13,470 nt of DNA from Euperipatoides rowelli (GCA_003024985.2 PXIH01S0029921.1); one strand, 5' to 3'. Counted from the first letter of the stretch, positions 1 through 8,367 are shown. The notes: generated by a model not told the origin, from the letters alone. Numbers and translations: made by a program.

Positions 1-509
1 TTATTTAAAATGTTTGATAAACTTTTTATGTGAAATTGAGGAGCAGAAGATTAAACGACATTTTGTTTTTGCATAAACTTTTTACTCTATTGTTCTTTGC
101 CCACAAACTTTTGCATTATTTCTCCTAGCAGTAAAGCACCCCTTTGCAATATGGGAATTTTAACTAAAAATCCACAGGTATCAGAGCCTGAGTAAGACAC
201 CAAATTTGTGTTGAACTACATTTAGTAGGTTCAAAAGTTGAACTAATTTGTTTATGGTATATAAGGGGCTGAAATTTTAGTAAACAAATAAAATGTGTGT
301 TAAATTGTGAATGAATTTGAAGTAAATTTGGTTTTATCACCTTGCTGACTACTTAAGCGAATGCAACATGAAATCCAGATTATCTTGTGAAATCTATTCG
401 AGAATTCTGATATAAATTTTGTTAATCTGATCAATCATCTTATATAAAATTATGAATGAAGATATAATGAAAACAATAAGATTTTAAAAAATGAAGAAAG
501 TTGAAGTCC
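1..509. other. AT-rich non-coding stretch, nothing recognised
   Basis: No ORF, RNA gene or known element was recognised here. The only pattern seen is a short motif of the form (a/c)aaactttt repeated three times in the first 120 bases, which may be chance in such AT-rich DNA. Confidence 0.5.
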
Positions 510-590
510 ATAAGATTTGAACCCAGGAAGAGAGCCGAATGTAGCCACTATGAAGAAAGAAGGAGCCGCTGAACCATGCTGAGTGAGCTG
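510..590 (-). repeat. degenerate tRNA-derived SINE-like sequence
   Basis: Read on the minus strand, positions 524-514 give GGGTTCAAATC, which fits the RNA polymerase III B-box consensus (GWTCRANNC). Upstream on the same strand, 576-566 give TGGTTCAGCGG, close to the A-box consensus TGGCNNAGTGG. The A-to-B distance is some 8-10 bases longer than in a normal tRNA, and no clean cloverleaf can be folded by eye, so this is not a functional tRNA gene. tRNA-derived SINE heads usually look like this. No SINE body or tail was recognised. A chance match to two short boxes is possible. Confidence 0.33.
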
Positions 591-668
591 ATGTTAGTGT
601 CCAGTCATAGTGAATGACAAGTTTTTCATTTATGGTCTGAAAAAATTAAGTGCTGCAAATCATTAGTT

Positions 669-851
669 ATGGATGTTCAAATTTTAGAAGAAGATGTCAC
701 CCTATTTCACAGAATTCCAACCAAATTTGTAAGTGATGTCTGCAAGTTAGTTAATGCTTAAATTATTTTTCAATTGGAGAGAATCTACAAAGTATCCTTT
801 ACTATTGAGCTCAAAGAACTAAAGCTATGTGAGGTACTGTTTAAATATTAT
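669..851 (+). other. short ORF with one in-frame stop, family unknown
   Basis: An ATG at 669 opens 30 codons ending at TAA 759-761. The same frame then stays open for about 28 more codons, with a protein-like composition (residues such as YKVSFTIELKELKLCEVL). A GTAAGT at 730-735 could instead be a splice donor after codon 20. I do not recognise the product. It may be a transposon remnant, a small exon or chance. The 47-bp tandem duplication starts at its right edge. Confidence 0.15.
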
Positions 852-945
852 GGCATATAATTTAATATTTTTATAGTTAGTTTATAGTTTGGCCACTAGG
901 CATATAAATTAATATTTTTTTAGTTAGTTTATAGTTTGGCCACAC
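852..945 (+). repeat. 47-bp tandem duplication (two copies)
   Basis: Copy 1 spans 852-898 and copy 2 spans 899-945. Both begin ggcatataa and contain the stretch tagtttatagtttggccac. They differ at only a few positions (for example ataattt versus ataaatt). This is a simple two-unit direct repeat with no spacer. Confidence 0.9.
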
Positions 946-1262
946 ACCTAAATTTATAAATGTTAATGTTTTTATGCTTAATCATTCAAAATATATAAAT
1001 AGTGATTTAAGATAATTGGTTAATTAATCTAGAAATCAAATTTCAATATTTTTATGTTTAAATTTAAATTATTTCATTATGGCCTTATGGCCATGAATAA
1101 AAATACTATGCATTGCTAAATCTTTTTAATGGTGTGATTAATTTAATGGTGTGCGCAGATATACAGTAATGTTAGCATTGTTCATACAATTAATTTTAAT
1201 ACGTTTAATTTAAATACTATTATTTCAAGGTTTTATAGTTATTTTAAATCTATCCATCTTAG
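946..1262. other. AT-rich non-coding stretch with small local repeats
   Basis: No gene recognised. It holds a small palindrome, ATGGCC-TTAT-GGCCAT, near 1079-1094, and a short direct repeat taatggtgtg at about 1128 and 1145. The end of the stretch forms the acceptor-like sequence before 1263. Confidence 0.5.
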
Positions 1263-1322
1263 GCAAATCATGAACAGGCTGCAATTAAGATGATTGTCAA
1301 ATCCAATTATCGAGCGAGCTAG
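1263..1322 (+). other. possible small exon or exon relic
   Basis: The sequence tctatccatcttag (ending 1262) resembles a 3' splice site, and ag|gtaatg at 1321-1328 resembles a 5' splice site. Between them lie 19 open codons (starting A-N-H-E-Q-A-A-I-K-M). The twentieth codon is TAG, exactly abutting the donor, so as written the piece cannot be read through. The other two frames are closed. It could be a dead exon, a terminal exon or a coincidence. Confidence 0.15.
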
Positions 1323-1418
1323 GTAATGAGCTTGTCTCATTATAACTGTAGTCTTAAGTCTTTCTTTAAATGCAGTGTTTCCAAGACAGTTAGGATGTTT
1401 GTTTTTTTTGTCTTTTAG

Positions 1419-1501
1419 ATCCTGTCAAGACATGAACATTCCTTTAGCCACTGTTCTAGTTGACAGAGTAATCCTCAAATTTAAATAATAAAAATAATAA
1501 A
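1419..1501 (+). other. possible terminal exon with polyadenylation signals
   Basis: A strong acceptor-like tract (gttttttttgtcttttag, ending 1418) precedes a frame of 22 codons from 1420 (S-C-Q-D-M-N-I-P-L-A...) to TAA 1486-1488. AATAAA follows directly at 1487-1492 and again at 1496-1501, with a GT-rich stretch after that. This looks like the end of a transcript on the + strand. The peptide is too short to assign, and AATAAA is common by chance in AT-rich DNA. Confidence 0.2.
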
Positions 1502-2100
1502 GACTGTAATGTATGTACATAACATGCTATCCTTCAGCGCCTATTCTATGTGGGTTGTGCCCTGAGTGGAGGGTACTGAAACAAGCAACAAAAGGGTGCA
1601 TTGACGAACGGCATATAACACACAATCATACTAGTTTACACTTGGGGCATTTTACACTTCACTAGGAACAATCAATAAAGCTAAAAACTTTATACTAATA
1701 AAATTGAGTTTGTTTCATTTCTTAAAATTCATTTTAGAAATTTTAGTATCACAATTTAATTTTTTTAACCTATTTGGAGGGTGTGTCAGTTGCATTATAT
1801 TATTTTATAAATAATTTTTAATGAGAATTTAAATTTTTTATTGATATGGTACAGTTTCAAATTCTGAGACTAATTTTGACACTGTGAACAATTCCTATTT
1901 TACAGCTGTCCTACCTGAGCTTCTACCTTTTTATGATTTTAAATATTATTTTGATCATTGGATGATGACTCAGTATGTGCATAGGTTTTATTTTTTTCCA
2001 TCTACTGAAAAAAAACATGGTGTCCATACTTTATCTTAAATTCGAACCCACTACTATGGATTTTTTATTGGACATTTTATAAATTTAAAATTTTTACCTT
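1502..2100. other. AT-rich non-coding stretch
   Basis: No gene recognised. A less AT-rich island at about 1530-1650 has no clear ORF. At 2041-2049 the sequence ttcgaaccc is the reverse complement of a tRNA B-box core, but no matching A-box was found nearby. Confidence 0.45.
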
Positions 2101-2350
2101 TTTTTTTTTTTAATTTCTTTGTATTTTATCTTGTACCTTATCATTGTCATACATTTGAGCAATTTTTTTAATTTAATTTTTTTTTTAAGCAAGCATTTAT
2201 TTCAATTTTTTATTTTTATTCAGTATCAGTATTATTATTATTACAGTTTAAGGCAATTTTTTTTAGTTTGTCATTCTTCAAAAAAAATGTTGAATGGTGT
2301 TGGTTTTATATTTTCATATTATTTTAATTTTTTACTATTTTTTTCGTATG
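2101..2350. repeat. T-rich low-complexity tract
   Basis: Dominated by T runs (T13 at its start, later T9-T10 runs), interrupted by short AT-rich words. The open frame across it encodes mostly F, L, Y and I, as expected from T-rich DNA, so it is not treated as a gene. Confidence 0.8.
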
Positions 2351-2419
2351 GACATCCTTGAGGTTAGAATTTAGTATTTATTATTGTGTGTCTGTCACAC
2401 CTTAATCACACCATTATAA

Positions 2420-2728
2420 TTTTATATTATTTCGAGTATCATAAAACAAAAGTTTGATGCAGCTTTACGACAGTTGCATTTCTATGAATATCAGATGAGT
2501 ATTTTAATGAGCCAAAGTCGTATTACAAAGAATGAGTTAATGTCACTTAGGAGTGAATTTAATAGAGTATCTAGTGAAATAAATGAGTTAAAGGTTGTTA
2601 ATAAAGAGTTATATTCTTTATGTAAAAATGTCAATGTTAATGACCATAGTGTGGTGGGTGAAGAGTCTGCATGCACGCAGGCTCAAGGAGAGGTGGTGAG
2701 CATCAGAAGAAAGAAATGCAAAGTGTAA
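2420..2728 (+). CDS. coiled-coil ORF of unknown family (possible exon or transposon ORF1 remnant)
   Basis: The frame opens after TAA 2417-2419 and runs 102 codons to TAA 2726-2728. The first in-frame ATG is at 2495, which would give 77 residues. The protein is hydrophilic, with heptad-like spacing of L, I and V between about codons 25 and 70 (for example NELMSLRSEFNRVSSEINEL), suggesting a coiled coil. The tail is basic (RRKKCKV). A cgag at 2433-2436 could be a splice acceptor, but its pyrimidine tract is weak. Base composition is noticeably less AT-rich near the 3' end than in its surroundings. I do not recognise the family. A last exon of a host gene, or a relic of a LINE ORF1 or similar coiled-coil protein, would both fit. 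Confidence 0.35.
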   Translation, partial: FYIISSIIKQKFDAALRQLHFYEYQMSILMSQSRITKNELMSLRSEFNRVSSEINELKVVNKELYSLCKNVNVNDHSVVGEESACTQAQGEVVSIRRKKCKV

Positions 2729-3358
2729 AACAATTGCCCAAATCTATTTTCATTGTCTACACTATGGAACCTACCTACATGCCAAATTTCAAGTTTGTGC
2801 TATTTTGGGAAGTATGATAAATTGCTTATTCAAAATGATCACAAACTTGTAACAAACTTGTAACAAACAAACTGTCTGCTTTATATATTAGGTAATTCCC
2901 CAAAATTAATTAAGTCAATTCCTCTACATATTTTATTCTTTCAATTATAACATCTGAATATTACTTAAACTTTTTTTTCTTAATGTAAACTACCCATAAT
3001 TAATTTATAACAAATTTTGTTTTGAGTATATATATCTTTTTACAATTAGACTTTGCAAACATTTGATGTATTCTTTGTTGAAATTTGTATTTCTATAATT
3101 TTATTTACATATGTGTGTATATATACAATATATGTGTTTATGTAAACAGTGTATATTTTAACATACTGTATCTCATTTTCTTATTGTTTCATTGTTTTTT
3201 TGTTTTGTCTTTCATTTAGAGTTGCCTAGAAAAATCTATCAGAGTTAAAATCAATAGGTGTTTTTCTTTTAACCTTAATAAAATATTGCAACATTTATAT
3301 GCAGTTTATATTTGTGTTAGTGGTGATTCAATAGTAATAATAATTATAAAAATACTAT
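2729..3358. other. AT-rich non-coding stretch with one acceptor-like site
   Basis: No gene recognised. A long pyrimidine tract followed by CAT-TTAG (about 3179-3220) looks like a good 3' splice site. Downstream is a frame of low-complexity character and an AATAAA near 3278. Alternating TA/TG sequence occurs around 3108-3150. Confidence 0.4.
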
Positions 3359-3359
3359 C

Positions 3360-3397
<38 letters not shown>

Positions 3398-3468
3398 TAA
3401 TAATAAAAGGATTGAACTAACAATAACAATAACAGTAACAACAGCAATACTATTAACAATAATAAAAG
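3360..3468 (+). repeat. AAT microsatellite, grading into AAC/AAT repeats
   Basis: A pure (ATA)n run covers about 3360-3394, followed by interrupted units up to about 3410 and then imperfect AACAAT/AACAGT-type triplets to about 3468. It lies just upstream of the SLC6-like exon. Confidence 0.95.
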
Positions 3469-3479
3469 TTTATTTTAAG

Positions 3480-3650
3480 GTAATATATGCATTTGGTTTT
3501 GAAGTGAGGAAGCCACTAAGAATGAAAGATTATGTGTATCCTACATGGGCAAACATTATTGGATTGATAATTGCAGCAATGATTTTATTTCCAACCTTGA
3601 TTGGTGCTTGTCATGGAATTTATCAACAGAAAGGCCCCAACATCATAAAA
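3480..3650 (+). CDS. exon of an SLC6-type sodium:neurotransmitter symporter, last transmembrane region
   Basis: Frame 3480-3650 encodes up to 57 residues with no stop and ends at a canonical donor, GTAAGT (3651-3656), in phase 0. The peptide has the hallmark order seen near the C-terminus of SLC6 transporters: a short polar piece with PL, then DYVYPTWANIIG, then a hydrophobic helix (about residues 27-45, LIIAAMILFPTLIGA), then a basic/polar tail with a glycine. In the family the Y-x-YP-x-W-A motif sits just before transmembrane helix 12. Two acceptors are possible: AG at 3478-3479, or AG at 3503-3504, which follows ttggtttt and would trim the exon to 3505-3650. SLC6 proteins move amino acids or amine transmitters together with sodium across the plasma membrane. 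The substrate cannot be told from this piece. No other SLC6 exon was seen in the window, so it may also be an isolated pseudo-exon. Confidence 0.6.
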
Positions 3651-3656
3651 GTAAGT
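3651..3656 (+). promoter_or_regulatory. 5' splice donor of the SLC6-like exon
   Basis: AAA|GTAAGT is a full match to the eukaryotic donor consensus. The coding frame meets TAA a few bases later (3660-3662), as expected for entry into an intron. Confidence 0.6.
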
Positions 3657-3750
3657 AAATAATTAAAAATTAAATTATGTGGGGAAAATAGGGATAATTA
3701 ATGCTTATGTTTAGCACCAATTACAGAGAGCCAGTTGAGGGGGAAAAAAC

Positions 3751-3820
3751 TGTGATGATGGTTATGATGGTGATAATAATGATGATGATGATTATGATTA
3801 TATAAATGATGATGAATAAA
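3751..3820 (+). repeat. GAT/ATG-type imperfect microsatellite
   Basis: Repeated gatgatg and gataat triplets cover about 70 bases, with several interruptions. It lies 100 bases after the donor site, so the exon is bracketed by two triplet microsatellites. Confidence 0.85.
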
Positions 3821-4440
3821 ATCTATCAATGTTGTGAAAGTGAAGATGACCAATATCAAGACAATATTACTAATGCTGTAATAGTAATCTTTTTGTTGGG
3901 TATTGACTGAGTTCTGGAAATAATGGCTGCCAGTCTATTCAGAGTGTTTCTGGTTTTTGTTGTTTTTTATGGCAATCCCCATAAAAAAAAACCTTTATTA
4001 ATCATAAAGAAACATATAAAAAACTTACAGAATGTCCCAAACTAAGGGGGATGAAAAGCCAACAGTCCAAAGAGCACATATGAAGCACCAATGCTATCTA
4101 CTTATGAGCTGTTACTATGCCTCATAAACAGAAACATTACAAATTGGCCAGAAAAACAATGCATAACAATAAAAAATAACAAATAATGTCCCATACCCCT
4201 TAAAAAGTTATTATACAGGAAAGTTTGTAGGTTGAGAAACATATACAACAAAATGTTGCTTGCTTTCCAATAAAGCCAGAGACTGCAATATCCCTAGTCT
4301 AGCATCACAGAATCTCTCAAGAATATATTAAAAAAGCAATAACCTCTGGATTCATACACTTTGACTGCAAGATGCCCTGGGGCAGAAATAAAAAATCCTT
4401 CTTAGCATGTCTGTAACTTGAAGAAGGAATTATGCCATGG
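3821..4440 (-). other. probable 3' flank or untranslated end of the minus-strand LINE
   Basis: No ORF is convincing on either strand. Read on the minus strand it follows the last coding part of the Tx1-like element. An A-rich stretch (minus strand, about 3970-3950, aaaaaacaacaaaaacc) could be the element's 3' tail, but no target duplication was found, so the boundary is open. Confidence 0.3.
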
Positions 4441-4442
4441 CC

Positions 4443-4733
4443 TCATCCTGATGGCTCAAAAATAAACAATTTTTTTGTCTTCCAAAAAGAGAAAAACACA
4501 ATCATGGCAATTAATATATAGTTCTTATTGAGTACTAATGCGACGAAGATGTCATTTAAGGGCCGTGAAAAAAAGTCAAAGTTGAAAAATTGTGAAATCG
4601 TACTATGAGCATCGTCAATATATTGGAACTGCAACAGTAAATGATCCAACGACTCATCCCCATTGTAAAAGGGACAGCCTGGATCCAAACTAAACAAATA
4701 TTGCCATATCAGCAGATCATTAGCAAACACCAA
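4443..4733 (-). pseudogene. C-terminal end of the Tx1-like LINE ORF2
   Basis: This frame follows the previous one by a frameshift near 4750-4710. It contains LVFANDLLIWQYLF, then GCPFYNGDESLDHLL, which resembles the C-terminal 'CPxCxxxEETxxHLFxxC' zinc-binding-like motif of L1 and Tx1 elements. Here the second Cys is Tyr and the last Cys is gone. A hydrophobic stretch (ILIAMIVFFSFWKTKKL) follows, equivalent to the family's final helix before the stop at about 4445. The motif damage agrees with loss of function. Confidence 0.6.
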
Positions 4734-5443
4734 CTCGGTAGAAATCCTAAAAAAAAATCATGCAGATTTGCAGTAAAGTATAGCCTTTTAAAGTGCTTAT
4801 AGAAAGGCATGAGAAGTTTACTCATTGGTGAAGGGGTGTAGTCCTGATCTAAGATTCCCAAATGGCCTCTGTAGTTGACCTTGACCGCAACAGGGAGATT
4901 AAACATGTCTTAAATGTCAAGGAATTGCAGCCTCAATGACTTCAGTGATGGAGACTCCTCCCAGGCTGGTGGTGGAGTATCCATTGGATCAATGTTCAAA
5001 ACATGATTAAGAAAATCCTTATATTGCAGGTAAATCAAAAAATAATTGGCCTGAATGATCATCACCAGAAGCTCAATATTATGCAGGGTTAAGCCTCCAA
5101 GTTTCTGAGAAAAAGAGAGCCTTCATCTGGACATGGGCACCAGGCGACTACCCCATGTAATGCAATTTGCAAAAGAGTAAAGTCTATTAATAAAGGTTTT
5201 AGTGAAGTTCATGTGAGGTGTGTAGAAATAAACCATTGGGAAAATGTAGGCGTTGTTGCCCTTTAGAATCAGCACATCATTTTGATATCTAGAAACTATG
5301 TGCTCCTGTATGTTTCTCATCAACATTATTCCCTTGTATAGAAAGGGTATTCCCAAATATTTTCCAAGTGAACACACCTGATAGCGATCATTAAACTGAT
5401 ATTCCTTTTTTTTTCTGNTCATTGAATATAGAACCTGACACAT
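4709..5443 (-). pseudogene. reverse transcriptase thumb and C-terminal region of the Tx1-like LINE
   Basis: A single minus-strand frame runs from 5443 to 4709 with only two stops (TGA at 5122-5120 and TAA at 4909-4907). It starts with VCSLGKYLGIPFLYKG, matching the family's 'V-K-Y-L-G-I-x-x' block. It continues through the region before the W of 'FxWGS' and then KLGGLTLHNIELLV, which corresponds to the conserved 'GGLxLxd' block. The part at about 4985-4940 is rich in P and polar residues. The frame differs from that of the reverse transcriptase, and the switch falls at the n in position 5418 beside a T9 run. Confidence 0.7.
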
Positions 5444-6010
5444 GAGAAAATGCCTCTAAAATATGGAAAACTCTATCAACGTTGTGCTGTCCAATATCGT
5501 CCATGTATGAGGTCATAGTGATTTTTGGGATAAATGAGGGGATCCAGACTACAAAATCCTCTTTAGTCAACTCAACTATCAGTGTGTGGATATATAAGGT
5601 GAACATATTAGTGCTTAAGGGGGTTCCCTTCATTATCCTCATCTTAATCTGAAAAAGGTAATGAAGCCGGCCCATATGTTTTATGGACACCACTTTATTG
5701 GAAAAATAATTAATGATTCCTCATGCAAGATTGGAGCAGCCTAGGTAAAGAATTACTCTTTTGGAGAAGTAAGTATGTCCTACATAACCAAATGCTTTTT
5801 TTATATCTAAAATTATAATGGCAACTTCTCATAATCGGTATTCAAGCGCATAAAAGGTTACCTGCTTTAAAACATTAATTGTAGCATTAATCAACCTGTT
5901 TTAAGTCCAAAATGAAAGGGTGAGAAAGGTTTCACAATTGCAAGTTGAGCCGATTATTAAAAATTCTGGCGAACAACTTTGACTCGAGGTCTGCGTGTTA
6001 ATCGGTCAGG
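5391..6010 (-). pseudogene. reverse transcriptase domain of the Tx1-like LINE
   Basis: One frame (minus strand, 5900 down to 5391) carries most of the domain. Motif A is seen as LDIKKAFGYV, with the catalytic Asp at 5807-5805. The next block (MKGTPLSTNMFTLYI) corresponds to the usual QGCPLSPLLF motif. The catalytic YMDD box is at 5507-5496 and is followed by HILEAFSHVSGSIFN, matching the family's F-S-x-V-S-G-x-x-x-N. The frame is broken by TGA codons at 5831-5829 and 5723-5721. Upstream, in another frame, LESKLFARIFNNRL (about 5980-5940) matches the conserved 'LxNxDxKxxAKxLxxRL' block. The conserved Asp pair is kept, but QG is replaced by KG and the motif A second Asp by Gly. The domain would copy the element's RNA at a nicked target in the nucleus; this copy cannot do so as written. 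Confidence 0.75.
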
Positions 6011-6169
6011 TGCATGTCAGATTCAGTTTCTCATTCAGACCCAAGTCCCTCTTTCTGTGTAGAACCAAATATCATCAATAAACAGCTAATCAGGATAAGG
6101 AAACATTATCCATTGATTGAACATCACAATTATAAAGAATTCATTAATATTATGGTTTCTGAAAGGTCT

Positions 6170-6563
6170 GATATAAACGAGGTTGGAAAGGATGTGGAAT
6201 CGGTGTGGATAGAATTAGAAGATATTAAGGGGGAAAACATTTTGTTAGGAAATTGTTATAGGCTACCGGGAGTGAAAGTATTATGACAATTAAATGATCA
6301 AATTGCATATGCAGCTTCTAAGGGGGGTTAGTTATTATGGGTGATTTTAATCATGCAAATATTAATTGGAATGATAAGGTAGCTATTTTGAGTACCGGTA
6401 ATGAGTTTTAAAAATAGTTTAGGATTGTTTTCTTAAGCAACATGATTTACAGCCAACTAGAGGTGAAGCAATACTAGATTTAGTACTTAGTTCAGGTCCT
6501 TAAATTGTTAGTGATTTAGAAGTCAGAGAACATATTGGTAATAGTGATAATACTATTATAAAG
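6170..6563 (+). pseudogene. AP-like endonuclease domain of the CR1-like LINE (partial)
   Basis: The first part lies in the frame ending at TGA 6284-6286. It shows DVESVWIELEDIKGENILLG followed by NCYRLPG, the family's 'ESVWv.i....LG.cYRpP' block. After a frameshift, IMGDFNHANINW (GDFN at 6340-6351) gives the conserved catalytic-region Asp and Asn. After another shift come QPTRGEAILDLVLS, matching the 'PTRgxxxLDLVLt' block, and EHIGNSDN (SDN at 6543-6551) where the family has SDH, so the last catalytic His is Asn. The TAA near 6501 and the other breaks make it non-functional. The first hundred or so residues of the domain are absent. The frame that opens at 6014 continues into the neighbouring Tx1-like element, so 6014 is not taken as its start. 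Confidence 0.75.
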
Positions 6564-7090
6564 TTGAATTTGACTTTAAATGGTGAAATTAGAGGTAGTG
6601 ATATGTTAGTTTCAGATTTTAGTAAAGCATATTTTAATAAACTAATAAGAATACTCGGTTCAGTTAATTGGAAAGATAATTGTCAGGATATTTTGAAGGT
6701 AAATGTACAAAAGTTAAGTGAGAGATATTTAAACGGGAGTGAGAAATAAATGTAAAAAAATGTATTCCAATGAAAAGAAGATCAAAATATAGGAATAATC
6801 ATAAATGATTTACTAAAAAGGTTAGAGAGGAATTTAATAAGAAGCAAAGAACATTTAGAAAACTTAAAAGTTCAAATCATGATGAAGACTTAATTAAGTT
6901 ATAAATTATGTCAAAATAAGTTTAAAAAATCTATTAGGCTTTCAAAAAATAACCTAGAAAAAAAAAATTGGATAATATTAATGTGGATAGTAAGTCGTTT
7001 TTATCATATGTTAGAAGTAAGCATAGGGTTGAAGAACAATTAGGGCCTTTAAAGATTAAGGATAGTGCATATATTAGTGAAGATTTTTAT
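6564..7090 (+). pseudogene. linker between endonuclease and reverse transcriptase of the CR1-like LINE
   Basis: The frame 6564-6749 includes SDFSKAYFNKLIRILGSVNW, corresponding to the 'FxkadFxxlrxxLxxvdW' block after the endonuclease. A shift leads to KCIPMKRRSKYRNNHK (about 6759-6806) and FTKKVREEFNKKQRTFRKLK, the 'yiPxkxrrxxxrkPWlxxxlk' block. Further on (about 6990-7080) SKSFLSYVRSKHR and GPLKIKD match the 'kkFwkYvrskxk...vgpL' block. The conserved PW is lost. Stops at 6747-6749, 6807-6809 and about 6901 break the frame. Confidence 0.7.
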
Positions 7091-8367
7091 GTGGCTGATT
7101 AATTAAATAATTATTTTGCATCGGGTTTTTACCAAGGAAAATAGTAATAGTTTTGCTAAAAATTTAGTTTTATCTGAGAAAAATTCAAGTTTTGATAAGA
7201 TTGAAATCAATAGTAGTTGTATTATAAGGATAATAGAAAAAATGAAATGTGGTAAATCTCCTGGTCCTGATAAAATTTATCCTAGACTGTTGAAGGAAGT
7301 TCATTTTGAAATAGTTGAGGCATTAGTAGATATTTTTTCATCTTCAACATTGAGACTGGATTTGTTCCAAAGGATTGGAGAATTGCTTATGTGGTACTAC
7401 TTGTTAAGAAATATTCTAAAACGGATCATTGCATTTATAGGCCAATTAGTTTAACTTCTGTAGTAGGTAAGTTGTTGGAATCTATTATAAAGGATTTGAT
7501 TATGGTTTAGTTATAGGAATTCTTTGTTTGGTATGTCACAGCATGGTTTTATGAGTAAACGGTTTTGTCTGACTAATCTTTTAGAATTTTATGATGACAT
7601 TACTAGTTTAGTCAATATTGGATGAGGGTAATGCTGTGGATGTAGTTTTCTTGGATTTTCAAAAAGCTTTTGATGACATACGTAGCTCATGGTAGATTAG
7701 TAGCTAAAATTAAAACTAAAGATATTTATGGAAATGTATTAAATTGGATTTAAATTGGTTAAGTGAAAGAAAACAATTATTATTTATATAATGGTAAATT
7801 TTCTAGTTGCAAAGAAATGTCAAGTGGAGTTCCACAGGGTCAGTTTTAGGACCCTTGCTTTTTCTAAATTTTATTGATCTGGATGTTAATACTATAAGTA
7901 AAATAAGTAAATTTGCTGATGATACTAAATTAGTTGGTAGAGTTAATAGTATGGAAGAGGCATTATTGATACAATGTGATTTAGATAAATTAAGTATTTT
8001 AATGTAGCTAAATGACAGTTAGTTCATTTTGGTAAAAATAATAATAAGTTTAAATACAATAATGATATTATTGAGATTGAAGAGGCTAGGGACTTGGGTA
8101 TTATTATTCATGAATCTTGTAAGCCTAGTAAACAGTGTGTCAAAGCATATAAGAAGGCTAATAGAATGTTTGGTATGTTAAAAAAAAAACTATTGAATGT
8201 AAAGATTCCATAGTCATTTTGCCTTTATATAAATGATTGTTAAGGCCACATTTGGAGTATTGTGTTCAATTGTAGTATCTATACTATAGGAAATATATAG
8301 ATTTATTAGATTAAGTACAGAGAAGGGCTACTATGTTATATTAGGTGTTGGTAGATTATCGCATTAG
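7091..8367 (+). pseudogene. reverse transcriptase of the CR1-like LINE (N-terminal and catalytic parts)
   Basis: Blocks in order are: NYFAS then VFTKEN across a frameshift (about 7108-7145); KCGKSPGPDKIYPRLLKE (7245-7300); WRIAYVV and YRPISLTSVVGKLLES (7376-7490), in a frame that ends at TAG 7508-7510; motif A FLDFQKAFD (catalytic Asp at 7654-7656); GVPQG then SVLGPLLF with one base missing between them (about 7825-7870); the FADDTK box at 7912-7929; YKKANRMFGML (about 8147-8182); and LRPHLEYCVQ (about 8239-8268), then VQRRAT (about 8317-8334), the family's conserved end. Catalytic Asp residues are kept but the frame breaks repeatedly. Family assignment rests on this set of motifs. Confidence 0.85.

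Larger units (their letters stand above)
4443..6010 (-). mobile_element. L1/Tx1-type LINE fragment, 5'-truncated and inactive
   Basis: The minus strand encodes, in order, the N-terminal part of a reverse transcriptase, the palm with motif A and YMDD, and the long C-terminal region typical of L1/Tx1 elements. The endonuclease half and ORF1 are missing. The order and spacing of motifs match this clade rather than CR1 or Jockey. Reading frames are only lightly damaged: about four stops and three or four frameshifts over 1.5 kb. Its right end, where the reverse transcriptase starts, is lost where the + strand CR1-like LINE begins, somewhere between about 6010 and 6170. No target site duplication was identified. 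Confidence 0.75.

Noticed and set aside
2030-2060. Second tRNA-like B-box on the minus strand
   Set aside because: The nine-base core is good, but no A-box lies at a workable distance, so it is not listed as a feature.
2119-2361. 80-residue open frame on the + strand
   Set aside because: It lies in the T-rich tract and encodes almost only F, Y, L and I; composition explains it.
2491-2676. Open frame on the minus strand opposite the coiled-coil ORF
   Set aside because: Antisense shadow of the better + strand frame, with no recognisable motif.
3354-3470. CRISPR-like or array-like repeats
   Set aside because: The repeat is a triplet microsatellite without spacers, and the setting is eukaryotic.
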